A stretch of DNA of 17,766 nt from CAZNKU01 sp964573775 (GCA_964573775.1 CAZNKU010000027.1:1-17766), one strand, 5' to 3'. Counted from the stretch's first letter, positions 7,822 through 14,150 are shown. A program made the numbers and translations. The notes: generated from the sequence alone by a model not told the origin.

Positions 7822-8211
7822 CTAATAAGATACAGCATCAATTGAGTTTTGCCCTGTAATTTGTACAGTTAGTTTATGTGGCAGACAAACTATAGTCTGA
7901 TTTGTCTTACTGATAGAACCGGAATGTAATTCTATTTTATCTGTGCAATCTGTATCAATACATCTTATGCTTTTGTTTTCGTATATAAATTTGTTGTATC
8001 CGTACTCGGTCCTTATTTCTATAATTTCACCATCTTTAAGATCAGAAAACATATATTTTGAATGTAGTTTTCCGTCAATTCTTATTTCAAAACCGGAGGC
8101 TTCTACGGAGTTGTAAAGGCTGATGAATACAGAAAAAACAAGCGAGAATAATACAATTAATGATATTAATATAATATCAGCTTTTGTAAGTTTATTTACC
8201 GGTAGAGCCAA
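7822..8211 (-). CDS. NusG domain II-containing membrane-anchored protein
   Basis: Small protein of unknown function, 129 residues from the start chosen here. It has an N-terminal membrane helix (about residues 14-33, IILISLIVLFSLVFSVFISL). An extracytoplasmic beta-rich NusG-II-like domain follows, with the characteristic cysteines in CIDTDC and the closing IVCLPHKLTVQI motif. It is not a NusG transcription factor. Start choice: no ATG is suitably placed. TTG at 8211 has AGGTGAGG (8218-8225) 6 nt upstream and would overlap the end of dut by 20 nt. An in-frame ATG at 8307 lies deep inside dut and is unlikely. It is followed 8 nt later by the Gx-transporter gene. Confidence 0.78.
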   Translation of the reverse strand: MALPVNKLTKADIILISLIVLFSLVFSVFISLYNSVEASGFEIRIDGKLHSKYMFSDLKDGEIIEIRTEYGYNKFIYENKSIRCIDTDCTDKIELHSGSISKTNQTIVCLPHKLTVQITGQNSIDAVSY

Positions 8212-8641
8212 ATCCACCCTCACCTCTGTCTGTAGAAGGAAGTTCACTAACAACTTCAATATCAGGAACGCATACCGGAGTAATAACAAGCTGTGCAATT
8301 CTGTCACCGGGTGCTACCGTAAAGTCTTTGTCTGAAAGATTTGCAAGAGATACCTTTATTTCGCCTCTGTAATCACTGTCGATTACACCCACAGAGTTAG
8401 AAAGTGTAACACCTTTTTTGAATCCTAATGAGCTGCGTACATATACCAATGCAACATATTCATTTGATGGAAGTGCAATAGATATTCCTGTAGGTATAAT
8501 CTGATGCTTTCCGGCAGGTATGGTAATACTTTCATCTATACATGCCGCAAGGTCCATTCCTGCAGCACCGGTACTTGCATAAAAAGGTGCAGGTATTGAT
8601 GTTCCTATTTTATTTGATTCAAATTTAATTTGTAATTTCAT
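8192..8641 (-). CDS. dut: Deoxyuridine 5'-triphosphate nucleotidohydrolase (dUTPase)
   Basis: Hydrolyses dUTP to dUMP and pyrophosphate, keeping uracil out of DNA and feeding thymidylate synthesis. The 149-residue protein carries all five motifs of the homotrimeric dUTPase fold: AGMDLAA (27-33), RSSLGFKKGV (69-78), GVIDSDYRGEI (85-95), GDRIAQLVI (112-120) and the C-terminal RGEGGFGSTGK (139-149). The ATG at 8641 has GGAG upstream. A longer in-frame ATG at 8683 would overlap the U32 gene and adds nothing recognisable. It lies 4 nt after the U32 gene, and its last codons overlap the next gene. Confidence 0.95.
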   Translation of the reverse strand: MKLQIKFESNKIGTSIPAPFYASTGAAGMDLAACIDESITIPAGKHQIIPTGISIALPSNEYVALVYVRSSLGFKKGVTLSNSVGVIDSDYRGEIKVSLANLSDKDFTVAPGDRIAQLVITPVCVPDIEVVSELPSTDRGEGGFGSTGK

Positions 8642-8645
8642 TTTA

Positions 8646-10658
8646 TTAAACTCCTTTATAAAATTTACCTCTTGTAAATTCATTTGTTATTTTTTTACTG
8701 CTTTTATAGCAATTATATATATTTATGCAATCCTCAGGCGATTCATCAACAAAATTTAATCTTCCGTACTTGATGCCTGAATTTTTAATATCATCAAGCT
8801 TGTCTGACATAACTATGGGTTTGGAATTATATATTTCATTTCGGCACTCGGGAAGACATTTTACTAAAAAAGCTTCATTTGTACGGTCATAAATATATCC
8901 GCCATGTTTACAGCCAACAGATGTTTTTAATATGCAGTTTTCAGTAATCATCATTGGTAATTTGCCGTATATAACACATTCACAACTGCAAATATCTGTC
9001 AGTGGCTTTATTTGTTTTGTTGTTAACTCTGTAGAAAGTGTAACAAGGTCAATGCCATAATTTTTATAAAAATCGCAGGTATATGAATTAAATATATTCA
9101 TTGTAAAATCCAACTGTATTTTTTTGTTACAGCGTCTTGCTGTTTCTATTTGCCCTATATTTCGTACCAAGACGGTTTTGCTTTTGGTATTAGAAATTAA
9201 ATTCTCAAGATTGTCAGGAGATATTCTTGGCAGAACTACAACTTCGTTTTCTTTAGAGTCATTAAGTTCAATAGGGACATATATTCTTTTACAATCTGTC
9301 TTGCGAATTGCATCAAGTTGAGATTTATCGGATACAAACACTGAAAGTTCAAATTCTTCAGTAGTTTTATTTCGGGTATCCAAAGTGTATTTAATATTGT
9401 TTTCTTTTCGTTTGTACGAATCAATTATTAATTTTTCCAATTCAGAAGTAACTTTGCGACGGGCTTTGTTTATTTCAGATGTTGGAATAAATACATTTTC
9501 ATCGATATTTATTTCGGTTTTTTCAGCTGAAAATACAGTGTCGCCGAGTTTTTCAAGGTTGTTTTTGATTTTTTCAACAGTGGCGGAAGAAGCATTTGCT
9601 TTTTCCAAGGTTATTTCCGATTTGTATTCTGCTGAGTTTCCGTATTCATCAACTGCTAAAAGGGTAAGATTTTTGTTTACAAATCCATTGAAAAACAAAT
9701 ATATTCCTGTTTTTTTGTAATTGACATTCGGTTTGAAAATGTTTTTTTGAAGAAGATAGGGGTTGTCAGGTTTTGTATGACAAAACATATTTTTTCCCTT
9801 CTGACCTTTAAAGTAGCCATCAGAAAAACCGCCTCTGAAGAAAATGGTTTCTAAATTTTTGTAATCCTCATCACTTACAGGGGAATTGCTGTCAAGATAT
9901 TTTCTATATATTGAAACAACTGTTCCTACATAATCGGGTCCCTTCATTCGACCTTCTATTTTAAGTGATGTTACCCCGCAACTTTCTATTTCTTTAAGAT
10001 GTTTAATAAGGCACATGTCTTTCAGACTCATAAGAAAGCCTTTTTTGTTGCTTGCCGTATATTCCAATCTGCATGGTTGAGCGCATTTTCCGCGATTACC
10101 GCTTCTGCCGCCTATAATGCCTGACATAAGACACTGACCGGAATAGCAAAAGCACATAGCACCGTGAATAAAAATTTCTGTTTCTATTCCGGATTCTTCG
10201 GAAATTTTTTTTATTTTATCTGCAGATAATTCTCTTGCGAGAACCACTCTGCTGAAGCCTAATGATTTTAAGAATTTTGCACCTTCAACATCATATACGG
10301 TCATTTGGGTACTGGCATGTAATCTCAGTTCGGGAGCTATTGCTTTTATATACATTGCAACACCCATATCCTGGACAATAACAGCATCAACACCAATGCG
10401 GTTAATTGTACGGATAAATTTATCCAGCTCTTCAAATTCTTTGTCTGAAATCAGTATATTTACTGTTAAATATACTTTTACTTTATGAAGATGACAAAAC
10501 TCAACAGCCTTTTCAAGTTCTTCAATATTGAAATTCGTTGCAGAGGCTCTTGCGTTAAACAGACTTCCGCCAAGGTATACGGCGTCAGTACCACTCATAA
10601 CAGCAGCTTTTAAAGCATCATAGCTGCCGGCAGGAGCCAATAGTTCGCAGTTTACCAT
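8646..10658 (-). CDS. U32-family protein with DUF3656-type C-terminus (RlhA/TrhP-like)
   Basis: Long member (670 residues) of the family annotated as peptidase U32. Characterised relatives act in RNA hydroxylation: RlhA on 23S rRNA and TrhP on tRNA uridine 34. An RNA-modifying role is therefore more likely than proteolysis. The N-terminal barrel domain begins ELLAPAGSYDALKAAV and holds the U32 signature EIFIHGAMCFCYSGQCLMSG (161-180). Then comes GNRGKCAQPCR (187-197), so Cys169, Cys176, Cys192 and a further Cys could bind an iron-sulfur cluster, and SLKIEGRMKGPDYV. The poorly conserved region after about 300 fits DUF3656. The ATG at 10658 follows zapA by 1 nt. The length is closest to RlhA, but the exact substrate cannot be told from sequence. 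Confidence 0.85.
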   Translation of the reverse strand: MVNCELLAPAGSYDALKAAVMSGTDAVYLGGSLFNARASATNFNIEELEKAVEFCHLHKVKVYLTVNILISDKEFEELDKFIRTINRIGVDAVIVQDMGVAMYIKAIAPELRLHASTQMTVYDVEGAKFLKSLGFSRVVLARELSADKIKKISEESGIETEIFIHGAMCFCYSGQCLMSGIIGGRSGNRGKCAQPCRLEYTASNKKGFLMSLKDMCLIKHLKEIESCGVTSLKIEGRMKGPDYVGTVVSIYRKYLDSNSPVSDEDYKNLETIFFRGGFSDGYFKGQKGKNMFCHTKPDNPYLLQKNIFKPNVNYKKTGIYLFFNGFVNKNLTLLAVDEYGNSAEYKSEITLEKANASSATVEKIKNNLEKLGDTVFSAEKTEINIDENVFIPTSEINKARRKVTSELEKLIIDSYKRKENNIKYTLDTRNKTTEEFELSVFVSDKSQLDAIRKTDCKRIYVPIELNDSKENEVVVLPRISPDNLENLISNTKSKTVLVRNIGQIETARRCNKKIQLDFTMNIFNSYTCDFYKNYGIDLVTLSTELTTKQIKPLTDICSCECVIYGKLPMMITENCILKTSVGCKHGGYIYDRTNEAFLVKCLPECRNEIYNSKPIVMSDKLDDIKNSGIKYGRLNFVDESPEDCINIYNCYKSSKKITNEFTRGKFYKGV

Positions 10659-10659
10659 A

Positions 10660-11001
10660 TTATCTGTCCTTTAGTGCTCTTATCTCTGCTTTTAAACGAG
10701 CAATTTCTGTTTCTAACTGGCTGTTTTTAAATGATGCTGCTGATGCTTCATCTATGTATTGTTTAATTTGTGAACGAAGATTGTCAGCAGTTTCCTCACT
10801 TTTAAAATAATCATCAGCAACGTTAATTGCAGCAAGAATGGAAGTATCCTGAATTGTAAGAGTTCCACCGCTGGCAAATGTTATATCCCCAATTTTTTTG
10901 TCAATATATTCAGCGACCATTTCCATATGTTCTTTTGTATCTGCAGATACAAGAGTGTAGTCTCTGTTGTTAATTGTTATTGTTATTTTGTTTTTTTCCA
11001 T
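10660..11001 (-). CDS. zapA: Cell division protein ZapA
   Basis: Cytosolic FtsZ-binding protein that bundles protofilaments and stabilises the Z ring. The 113-residue product has the ZapA globular N-terminus (KITITINNRDYTLVS, followed by an EHMEMVAEYIDKKI helix) and a C-terminal coiled coil (about residues 68-113, QLETEIARLKAEIRALKDR). The ATG at 11001 matches the family start. AGGA lies about 12 nt upstream, somewhat far. An in-frame ATG at 11073 would place the start upstream of the apparent promoter and is rejected. It is the first gene of the twelve-gene operon, and its stop is 1 nt from the U32 start. Confidence 0.92.
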   Translation of the reverse strand: MEKNKITITINNRDYTLVSADTKEHMEMVAEYIDKKIGDITFASGGTLTIQDTSILAAINVADDYFKSEETADNLRSQIKQYIDEASAASFKNSQLETEIARLKAEIRALKDR

Positions 11002-11020
11002 GCTGAAATCAAATCCTTTC

Positions 11021-11065
11021 TTACAAAAAATCATACTTATTATTATTATACTTGATTTTTTGTAA
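11021..11065. promoter_or_regulatory. 13-bp inverted repeat over the operon promoter (possible operator)
   Basis: TTACAAAAAATCA (11021-11033) and TGATTTTTTGTAA (11053-11065) are perfect reverse complements 19 bp apart. One arm lies in the promoter spacer and the other just after the expected transcription start. Only one arm would be transcribed, so a DNA-level operator is more likely than an RNA hairpin. The arms are AT-rich, so chance cannot be excluded. Confidence 0.4.
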
Positions 11066-11073
11066 AAAAGCAA
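11045..11073 (-). promoter_or_regulatory. Candidate vegetative promoter of the zapA-mre-min operon
   Basis: On the minus strand TTGCTT (11068-11073) is separated by 17 bp from a perfect TATAAT (11045-11050). It lies about 45 bp before the zapA ATG and after the tepA terminator. It is the only good promoter seen upstream of the whole twelve-gene run. Confidence 0.65.
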
Positions 11074-11081
11074 TGAATTTT

Positions 11082-11123
11082 AAAAAATAAACACACTTTT
11101 TTATTAATTTAAGTGTGTTTATT
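11082..11123 (-). terminator. Terminator of tepA
   Basis: A perfect 13-bp stem, AATAAACACACTT (11086-11098) with AAGTGTGTTTATT (11111-11123), has a 12-nt loop. On the minus strand it runs into six T. The upstream arm includes the last codons and stop of tepA. Confidence 0.85.
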
Positions 11124-11777
11124 TTCAATCATATTGTAAAGTGAAGAAAGGGCATCTGAAATACCGCCTACAGAATCTATTAAACCGCAGTTTACAGCCT
11201 CTTCTCCAAAAAGTATTGTACCTACATCGTTGGCTATTATTCCTGTTGCAAGCATAAGGGATAACAGCTTTTCTTTAGATATATTACTGTTTTTTGATAC
11301 AAACGATACAACTCTGTCCTGCACTTTGTTAAAATACTCATATGTCTGTATAGCTCCTATAACAAGTCCGTTTGTCCTTATTGGATGAATTGTCATTGTT
11401 GCGCTTGGTACAATAAAGGATTTTTTGGAAGAAACAGCAAGAGGTACACCAATACTGTGTCCTCCGCCCAAAACAATTGACACAGTAGGTTTTGACATAC
11501 TTGATATCATTTCTGCTATTGCAAGACCTGCTTCTACATCACCGCCAACGGTATTTAGCAAAATTAATAATCCCTCTATATCTTTGTTTTCCTCAATATT
11601 TATGAGTGTAGGAAGCACATCTTCGTATCGCGTTGTTTTATTATTTTGAGGTAAAATGCTGTGCCCTTCTATCTGACCAATTACAGTAAGACAATGTATG
11701 TTGTGGGCAGCATTTATTATCGGAGTTGTGGCATCATTTTTATTTTCATTTTGTTTTTTTTCTTTATTTTCGCTCAT
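11109..11777 (-). CDS. tepA: ClpP-class serine protease TepA (YmfB-like)
   Basis: ClpP-fold protease related to Bacillus TepA, reported as a translocation-enhancing protein that may degrade signal peptides. The 222-residue product has the family sequence CLTVIGQIEGHS (29-40) and LLNTVGGDVEAGLAIAEM (73-90). Its Ser108 nucleophile lies in GGGHSIGVP, His131 in TIHPIR, and Asp184 in NDVG completes a plausible catalytic triad. The first 22 or so residues are polar, lysine- and asparagine-rich and likely disordered, with no signal peptide. The ATG at 11777 has GAGGTGA upstream. It usually sits near ftsK/spoIIIE; here it stands alone between its own terminator and the divergent HU gene. Confidence 0.92.
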   Translation of the reverse strand: MSENKEKKQNENKNDATTPIINAAHNIHCLTVIGQIEGHSILPQNNKTTRYEDVLPTLINIEENKDIEGLLILLNTVGGDVEAGLAIAEMISSMSKPTVSIVLGGGHSIGVPLAVSSKKSFIVPSATMTIHPIRTNGLVIGAIQTYEYFNKVQDRVVSFVSKNSNISKEKLLSLMLATGIIANDVGTILFGEEAVNCGLIDSVGGISDALSSLYNMIENKHT

Positions 11778-11946
11778 TAAATCACCTCGTATGTATTATA
11801 ACTCTTTTTTTGTAAATAATACTTTATATTGTGTATGTATTGGTGTTTTTTACTAAAAAACCACAGAATATCAAATTTTTGAACAATAAAACAGTAGTCT
11901 TTTTTATTGAAAATAACTAAAAATTATCGAAAATCTTAAAATTGTA

Positions 11947-11975
11947 TTGTATTTATCAAAACTAAGTGGTACAAT
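11947..11975 (+). promoter_or_regulatory. Candidate promoter of the HU gene
   Basis: TTGTAT (11947-11952), a 17-bp spacer and TACAAT (11970-11975) give a sound housekeeping promoter about 60 bp before the HU start. The rest of the 258-bp gap to tepA is very AT-rich with no other clear site. Confidence 0.6.
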
Positions 11976-11995
11976 TATTATGACTTAAGATAAAA

Positions 11996-12027
11996 CATGC
12001 GTTTTTGCATGCGATAAATTTAGGAGG
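11996..12027 (+). promoter_or_regulatory. HU leader: 5-bp hairpin and strong ribosome binding site
   Basis: CATGC (11996-12000) and GCATG (12007-12011) form a small hairpin in the leader. It is followed 11 nt later by the strong site AGGAGG (12022-12027), 8 nt before the ATG. The hairpin does not mask the ribosome binding site, so it may stabilise the mRNA 5' end. Confidence 0.4.
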
Positions 12028-12035
12028 TAAAAATA

Positions 12036-12308
12036 ATGAAAAGAACAGAATTAGTTGCAGCTATCGCTGAGAAAGCTTCAATGACAAAGAAAGATGCTGA
12101 TTTGGCATTGAACGCTACAATCGAAGCTATTACTGAAGCTCTAAAAGCAGGTGATAAGGTACAGTTGGTAGGTTTTGGTACATTTGAAGTTCGTAGCAAA
12201 GCTGCTCGTACAGGCAGAAACCCACAGACAGGCGCAGAAATCAAAATTGCTGCTTCAAAGGCTCCTGCATTCAAAGCAGGTAAAGCTTTCAAAGAAGCTA
12301 TAAAATAA
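12036..12308 (+). CDS. hup: HU-family DNA-binding protein
   Basis: Small nucleoid protein that bends and compacts DNA as a dimer. At 90 residues it has exactly the normal HU length. The N-terminal helices (KRTELVAAIAEKASMTKKDA) precede the beta core GDKVQLVGFGTFEVRS. The flexible arm GRNPQTGAEIKI contains the DNA-intercalating proline, and the ending PAFKAGKAFKEAIK is typical. The codon choice is more GC-rich than its neighbours, as expected for a highly expressed gene. It is monocistronic, with its own promoter and terminator. HU and IHF share this fold; HU is favoured in Firmicutes. Confidence 0.96.
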   Translation: MKRTELVAAIAEKASMTKKDADLALNATIEAITEALKAGDKVQLVGFGTFEVRSKAARTGRNPQTGAEIKIAASKAPAFKAGKAFKEAIK

Positions 12309-12324
12309 TTTTCTTTTTATGTAA

Positions 12325-12353
12325 AAGGGCTTCCGTTTTCGGAAGCTTTTTTT
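12325..12353 (+). terminator. Terminator of the HU gene
   Basis: GCTTCCG (12329-12335) pairs with CGGAAGC (12340-12346) across a TTTT loop, followed by seven T. The flanking AAAA extends the pairing into the T-run. Confidence 0.9.
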
Positions 12354-12358
12354 ATCTT

Positions 12359-12431
12359 ATAGGAAATTGCTGCTTTTTGCAATTTCCTATATTACACAAA
12401 AAGTGTACCTTAATCCCCCAAAGATTGGGGG
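12359..12431. repeat. Two hairpins of unknown role between HU and tRNA-Thr
   Basis: A perfect 12-bp hairpin (ATAGGAAATTGC at 12359-12370 with its complement at 12379-12390, 8-nt loop) is followed by CCCCCAA/TTGGGGG (12415-12421 with 12425-12431). Neither has a T-run on either strand. There is no credible protein gene. The composition, with G5 and C5 runs in an AT-rich setting, suggests a dispersed intergenic repeat or a structured RNA. Confidence 0.45.
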
Positions 12432-12441
12432 CAGGGGGTTG

Positions 12442-12466
12442 AAGTGTTTTTTCAAAACACTTTTTT
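12442..12466 (+). terminator. Second terminator-like hairpin upstream of tRNA-Thr
   Basis: AAGTGTTTT (12442-12450) pairs with AAAACACTT (12454-12462) across a 3-nt loop, followed by TTTT. It lies about 90 bp beyond the HU terminator, so it may end a separate short transcript or act as a backup. Confidence 0.6.
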
Positions 12467-12475
12467 ATTGTTTTC

Positions 12476-12504
12476 TTGACAAACCTCTTTTTTTTATATA
12501 TAAT
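12476..12504 (+). promoter_or_regulatory. Consensus promoter of tRNA-Thr
   Basis: Perfect TTGACA (12476-12481), a 17-bp spacer and perfect TATAAT (12499-12504) lie about 10 bp before the tRNA 5' end. This is as strong as housekeeping promoters get and fits a stable RNA gene. Confidence 0.9.
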
Positions 12505-12513
12505 ATATTCGTT

Positions 12514-12589
12514 GCTGATATAACTCAGGCGGTAGAGTACCACCTTGGTAAGGTGGAAGTCGTGGGTTCAAGTCCCATTATCAGCTCCA
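12514..12589 (+). tRNA. tRNA-Thr(GGT)
   Basis: A 76-nt cloverleaf with all arms. The acceptor stem is GCTGATA/TATCAGC and the D stem ACTC/GAGT. The anticodon stem is CCACC/GGTGG, with loop TTGGTAA giving anticodon GGT (12547-12549). The T stem is GTGGG/CCCAT with loop TTCAAGT. The discriminator base is T and CCA is encoded (12587-12589). It reads ACC and ACT threonine codons. It stands alone with its own promoter and terminator. Confidence 0.97.
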
Positions 12590-12590
12590 A

Positions 12591-12617
12591 AAAGCTTGCC
12601 TAAGGCAAGCTTTTTTT
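12591..12617 (+). terminator. Terminator of tRNA-Thr
   Basis: AGCTTGCC (12593-12600) pairs with GGCAAGCT (12604-12611) across a TAA loop, with A before and seven T (12611-12617) after. Confidence 0.92.
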
Positions 12618-12623
12618 GTTGCT

Positions 12624-12656
12624 AAAAACCGCAGGACTAGTTATCCTGCGGTTTTA
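12624..12656 (-). terminator. Terminator of comEA, possibly bidirectional
   Basis: A perfect 12-bp stem, AAAACCGCAGGA (12625-12636) with its complement at 12644-12655, has a 7-nt loop. The minus-strand T-run ends comEA, whose stop codon lies in the stem. Four T on the plus strand could also act against read-through from the tRNA. Confidence 0.88.
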
Positions 12657-13307
12657 TACTGTAATATTAAATTTAATTTTATTGAATTTTGATTCTCCAA
12701 TACCTTCTATATTTTTAAGTTCATAAATAGAATCAAAACCATCTGTTTTCTCTCGGTACTCGATTATTTTTTCTGCGGTTTTTTCTCCGATTCCGGGTAA
12801 CTTGCAAAGCTCGTTAATTGTGGCTGTATTAATATTAACTATTCCATGGAATTCATTTTCAGTGTTGTAATTAGCTTCGCTTTCAAGTATTTTTCCATGT
12901 TCAGCAGTAAGAACATATATGTACTGCCCATCTTCGAGTTTATGGGCAAGATTTATATTGGTTGTATACGCATTTTCAGTAAAACCTCCGGCTTTTTTTA
13001 TTGCATCATTAACTCTGTCATCAGTTGTCATTTCATACATACCCGGATTTACAACCTCGCCGGCTACTGTTACATAAATTTTTGTAACTGTTAAATCTGT
13101 ATACACAGTATCTTTTGTATTTGTTTTACTGCCATTAAACATATTATGGATTATTGGATATGTGGATATTCCTGTGGCAAATATCAGTATCAGCATAATA
13201 CTTACGAGCTTTTTATGATTTTTTAAAGCAGAAATTGTATTGGTTATAAGTTCATATAAAGCGGTTGAACGAAAATATTCAATTATTTTCGAAAGCATTT
13301 TAATCAA
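12654..13307 (-). CDS. comEA: ComEA-family helix-hairpin-helix DNA-binding protein
   Basis: Membrane-anchored DNA receptor of the competence (DNA uptake) type. The 217-residue product has a single membrane helix (about residues 34-50). An SLBB domain follows (about 76-135, with VAGEVVNPGMYEM). A C-terminal pair of helix-hairpin-helix motifs follows (about 156-215, VNINTATINELCKLPGIGEKTAEKIIEYR, then ELKNIEGIGESKFNKI). Start choice: TTG at 13307 lies 6 nt after GAGGTG (13314-13319). The next ATG is too far from that site, and an ATG at 13373 would overlap sleB. ComEA normally works with the ComEC channel, which is not beside it here. It is 49 nt downstream of sleB. Confidence 0.88.
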   Translation of the reverse strand: MIKMLSKIIEYFRSTALYELITNTISALKNHKKLVSIMLILIFATGISTYPIIHNMFNGSKTNTKDTVYTDLTVTKIYVTVAGEVVNPGMYEMTTDDRVNDAIKKAGGFTENAYTTNINLAHKLEDGQYIYVLTAEHGKILESEANYNTENEFHGIVNINTATINELCKLPGIGEKTAEKIIEYREKTDGFDSIYELKNIEGIGESKFNKIKFNITV

Positions 13308-13325
13308 TAGTGTCACCTCAAAAAT

Positions 13326-13354
13326 AAGATAACATATATCTTTTGAAAAATCAA
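13326..13354 (-). promoter_or_regulatory. Weak candidate promoter of comEA
   Basis: On the minus strand TTGATT (13349-13354), a 17-bp spacer and TATCTT (13326-13331) precede comEA. Each box matches the consensus at four of six positions, so co-transcription with sleB remains possible. Confidence 0.3.
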
Positions 13355-13356
13355 CT

Positions 13357-14010
13357 TTATTTAGCAAACACATGTTTGCCTATTGTTGTGATTACTTCTC
13401 TTGAATATATCCATTTGCTTGTTGTTTTTGCAGGATTATAATAATAAATTGCTCCGCCGGTAGGGTCCCAACCGTTTAAAGCATCTTGTGCTGCTTTATA
13501 AGAACTTTCATACATTGCAGCATTCCATTGTCCGTCTATAATAGCTGTAAATGCACCTTCCTGAAATATTACCCCTGCAATTGTATTGGGAAAAGAGGGG
13601 TGAGCAACTCTGTTTAAAACAACAGCACCTACCGATACCTGACCTACATAAGATTCTCCCCTTGCTTCGGCATTTATAATTCTTGCAAGCAGTTTTAAAT
13701 CGTTATCATAACTATAATCGGATGTTGACTGTATCCCCATGGCATCAAGTGTGTTTTTGCCGGCTATACCGTCAATTTTCAAGCCATTTTTTCTTTGGAA
13801 ATTTTCAACTGCACTTTTGGTTTTACTACCATAAATGCCGTCAATTTCACCCGAGTAATAGCCCCAATTTTTTAATTTTTTTTGAATTTGTATTACTTCG
13901 TTACCGGTTGAACCTTTTTTTGATAATACATTTTCAGATTTGTTTTTATATACAGCATATGCTGAAATTGCAATTGTTAAAATTAACAGAAATGATATTT
14001 TTTTCACCAT
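13357..14010 (-). CDS. sleB: Spore cortex-lytic enzyme SleB-like
   Basis: Peptidoglycan hydrolase that degrades spore cortex during germination. The 217-residue product has an N-terminal signal or anchor helix (about residues 5-20). A PG_binding_1 domain follows (about 33-91, GSTGNEVIQIQKKLKNWGYYSGEIDG, then GLKIDGIAG). The catalytic hydrolase_2 domain comes last (about 103-217), with the glutamate of INAEARGE at 115 as the likely catalytic residue and the family ending of aromatic repeats AIYYYNP. ATG at 14010 is chosen because CCTCC (14016-14020, GGAGG on the gene strand) is 5 nt upstream. An in-frame TTG at 14022 overlaps that site. No ypeB partner is adjacent. A SigG-like promoter lies upstream. 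Confidence 0.9.
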   Translation of the reverse strand: MVKKISFLLILTIAISAYAVYKNKSENVLSKKGSTGNEVIQIQKKLKNWGYYSGEIDGIYGSKTKSAVENFQRKNGLKIDGIAGKNTLDAMGIQSTSDYSYDNDLKLLARIINAEARGESYVGQVSVGAVVLNRVAHPSFPNTIAGVIFQEGAFTAIIDGQWNAAMYESSYKAAQDALNGWDPTGGAIYYYNPAKTTSKWIYSREVITTIGKHVFAK

Positions 14011-14036
14011 AAATTCCTCCAAATATAATTTGTTTT

Positions 14037-14065
14037 TATCATTTCATAAAAATAGACATTTATTC
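14037..14065 (-). promoter_or_regulatory. Candidate SigG-type promoter of sleB
   Basis: On the minus strand GAATA (14061-14065) is followed after 17 bp by AATGATA (14037-14043). This is close to the forespore SigG pattern of GAATR and CATNNTA, with one mismatch at the first -10 base. The position, about 27 bp before the sleB start, is right, and SleB genes are forespore-expressed in Bacillus. Confidence 0.5.
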
Positions 14066-14121
14066 ATTTGTTAAATATTAGTTTACGGAAATTAATTACT
14101 GTAAAAGTTTTGTAAAAAAGG

Positions 14122-14150
14122 TTGAAATATTTATAAAAAAATAGTATAAT
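14122..14150 (+). promoter_or_regulatory. Promoter of the lon-engB-hisS operon
   Basis: TTGAAA (14122-14127), a 17-bp spacer and perfect TATAAT (14145-14150) lie about 65 bp before the lon start. I see no CIRCE (HrcA) or CtsR-type heat-shock operator around it. Confidence 0.75.

Noticed and set aside
11795..11823. ATTATA (TATAAT on the minus strand) as a tepA promoter
   Set aside because: The -10 is good, but no acceptable -35 lies at 16-18 bp and the leader would be only about 12 nt, so I do not call it.
11840..11866. T6/A6 inverted repeat between tepA and HU
   Set aside because: The core stem is only 7 bp of A-T pairs with mismatches beyond it, and it lies in an intergenic A/T-rich tract; no terminator or operator logic is convincing.
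12020..12292. 90-codon open frame antisense to HU
   Set aside because: Alanine- and valine-rich mirror of the HU coding sequence, created by its codon bias; HU itself is unmistakable.
12427..12438. Possible G-quadruplex from GGGGGCAGGGGG
   Set aside because: Only two G-runs are present; the CCCCCAA/TTGGGGG hairpin is a simpler explanation.
12352..12603. Small open frames spanning the HU-tRNA gap and the tRNA itself
   Set aside because: They run through hairpins and the tRNA-Thr gene and lack ribosome binding sites.
14083..14107. Imperfect TTTAC/GTAAA inverted repeat upstream of the lon promoter
   Set aside because: Only five paired bases per arm in AT-rich sequence; it does not match CIRCE or CtsR operators.
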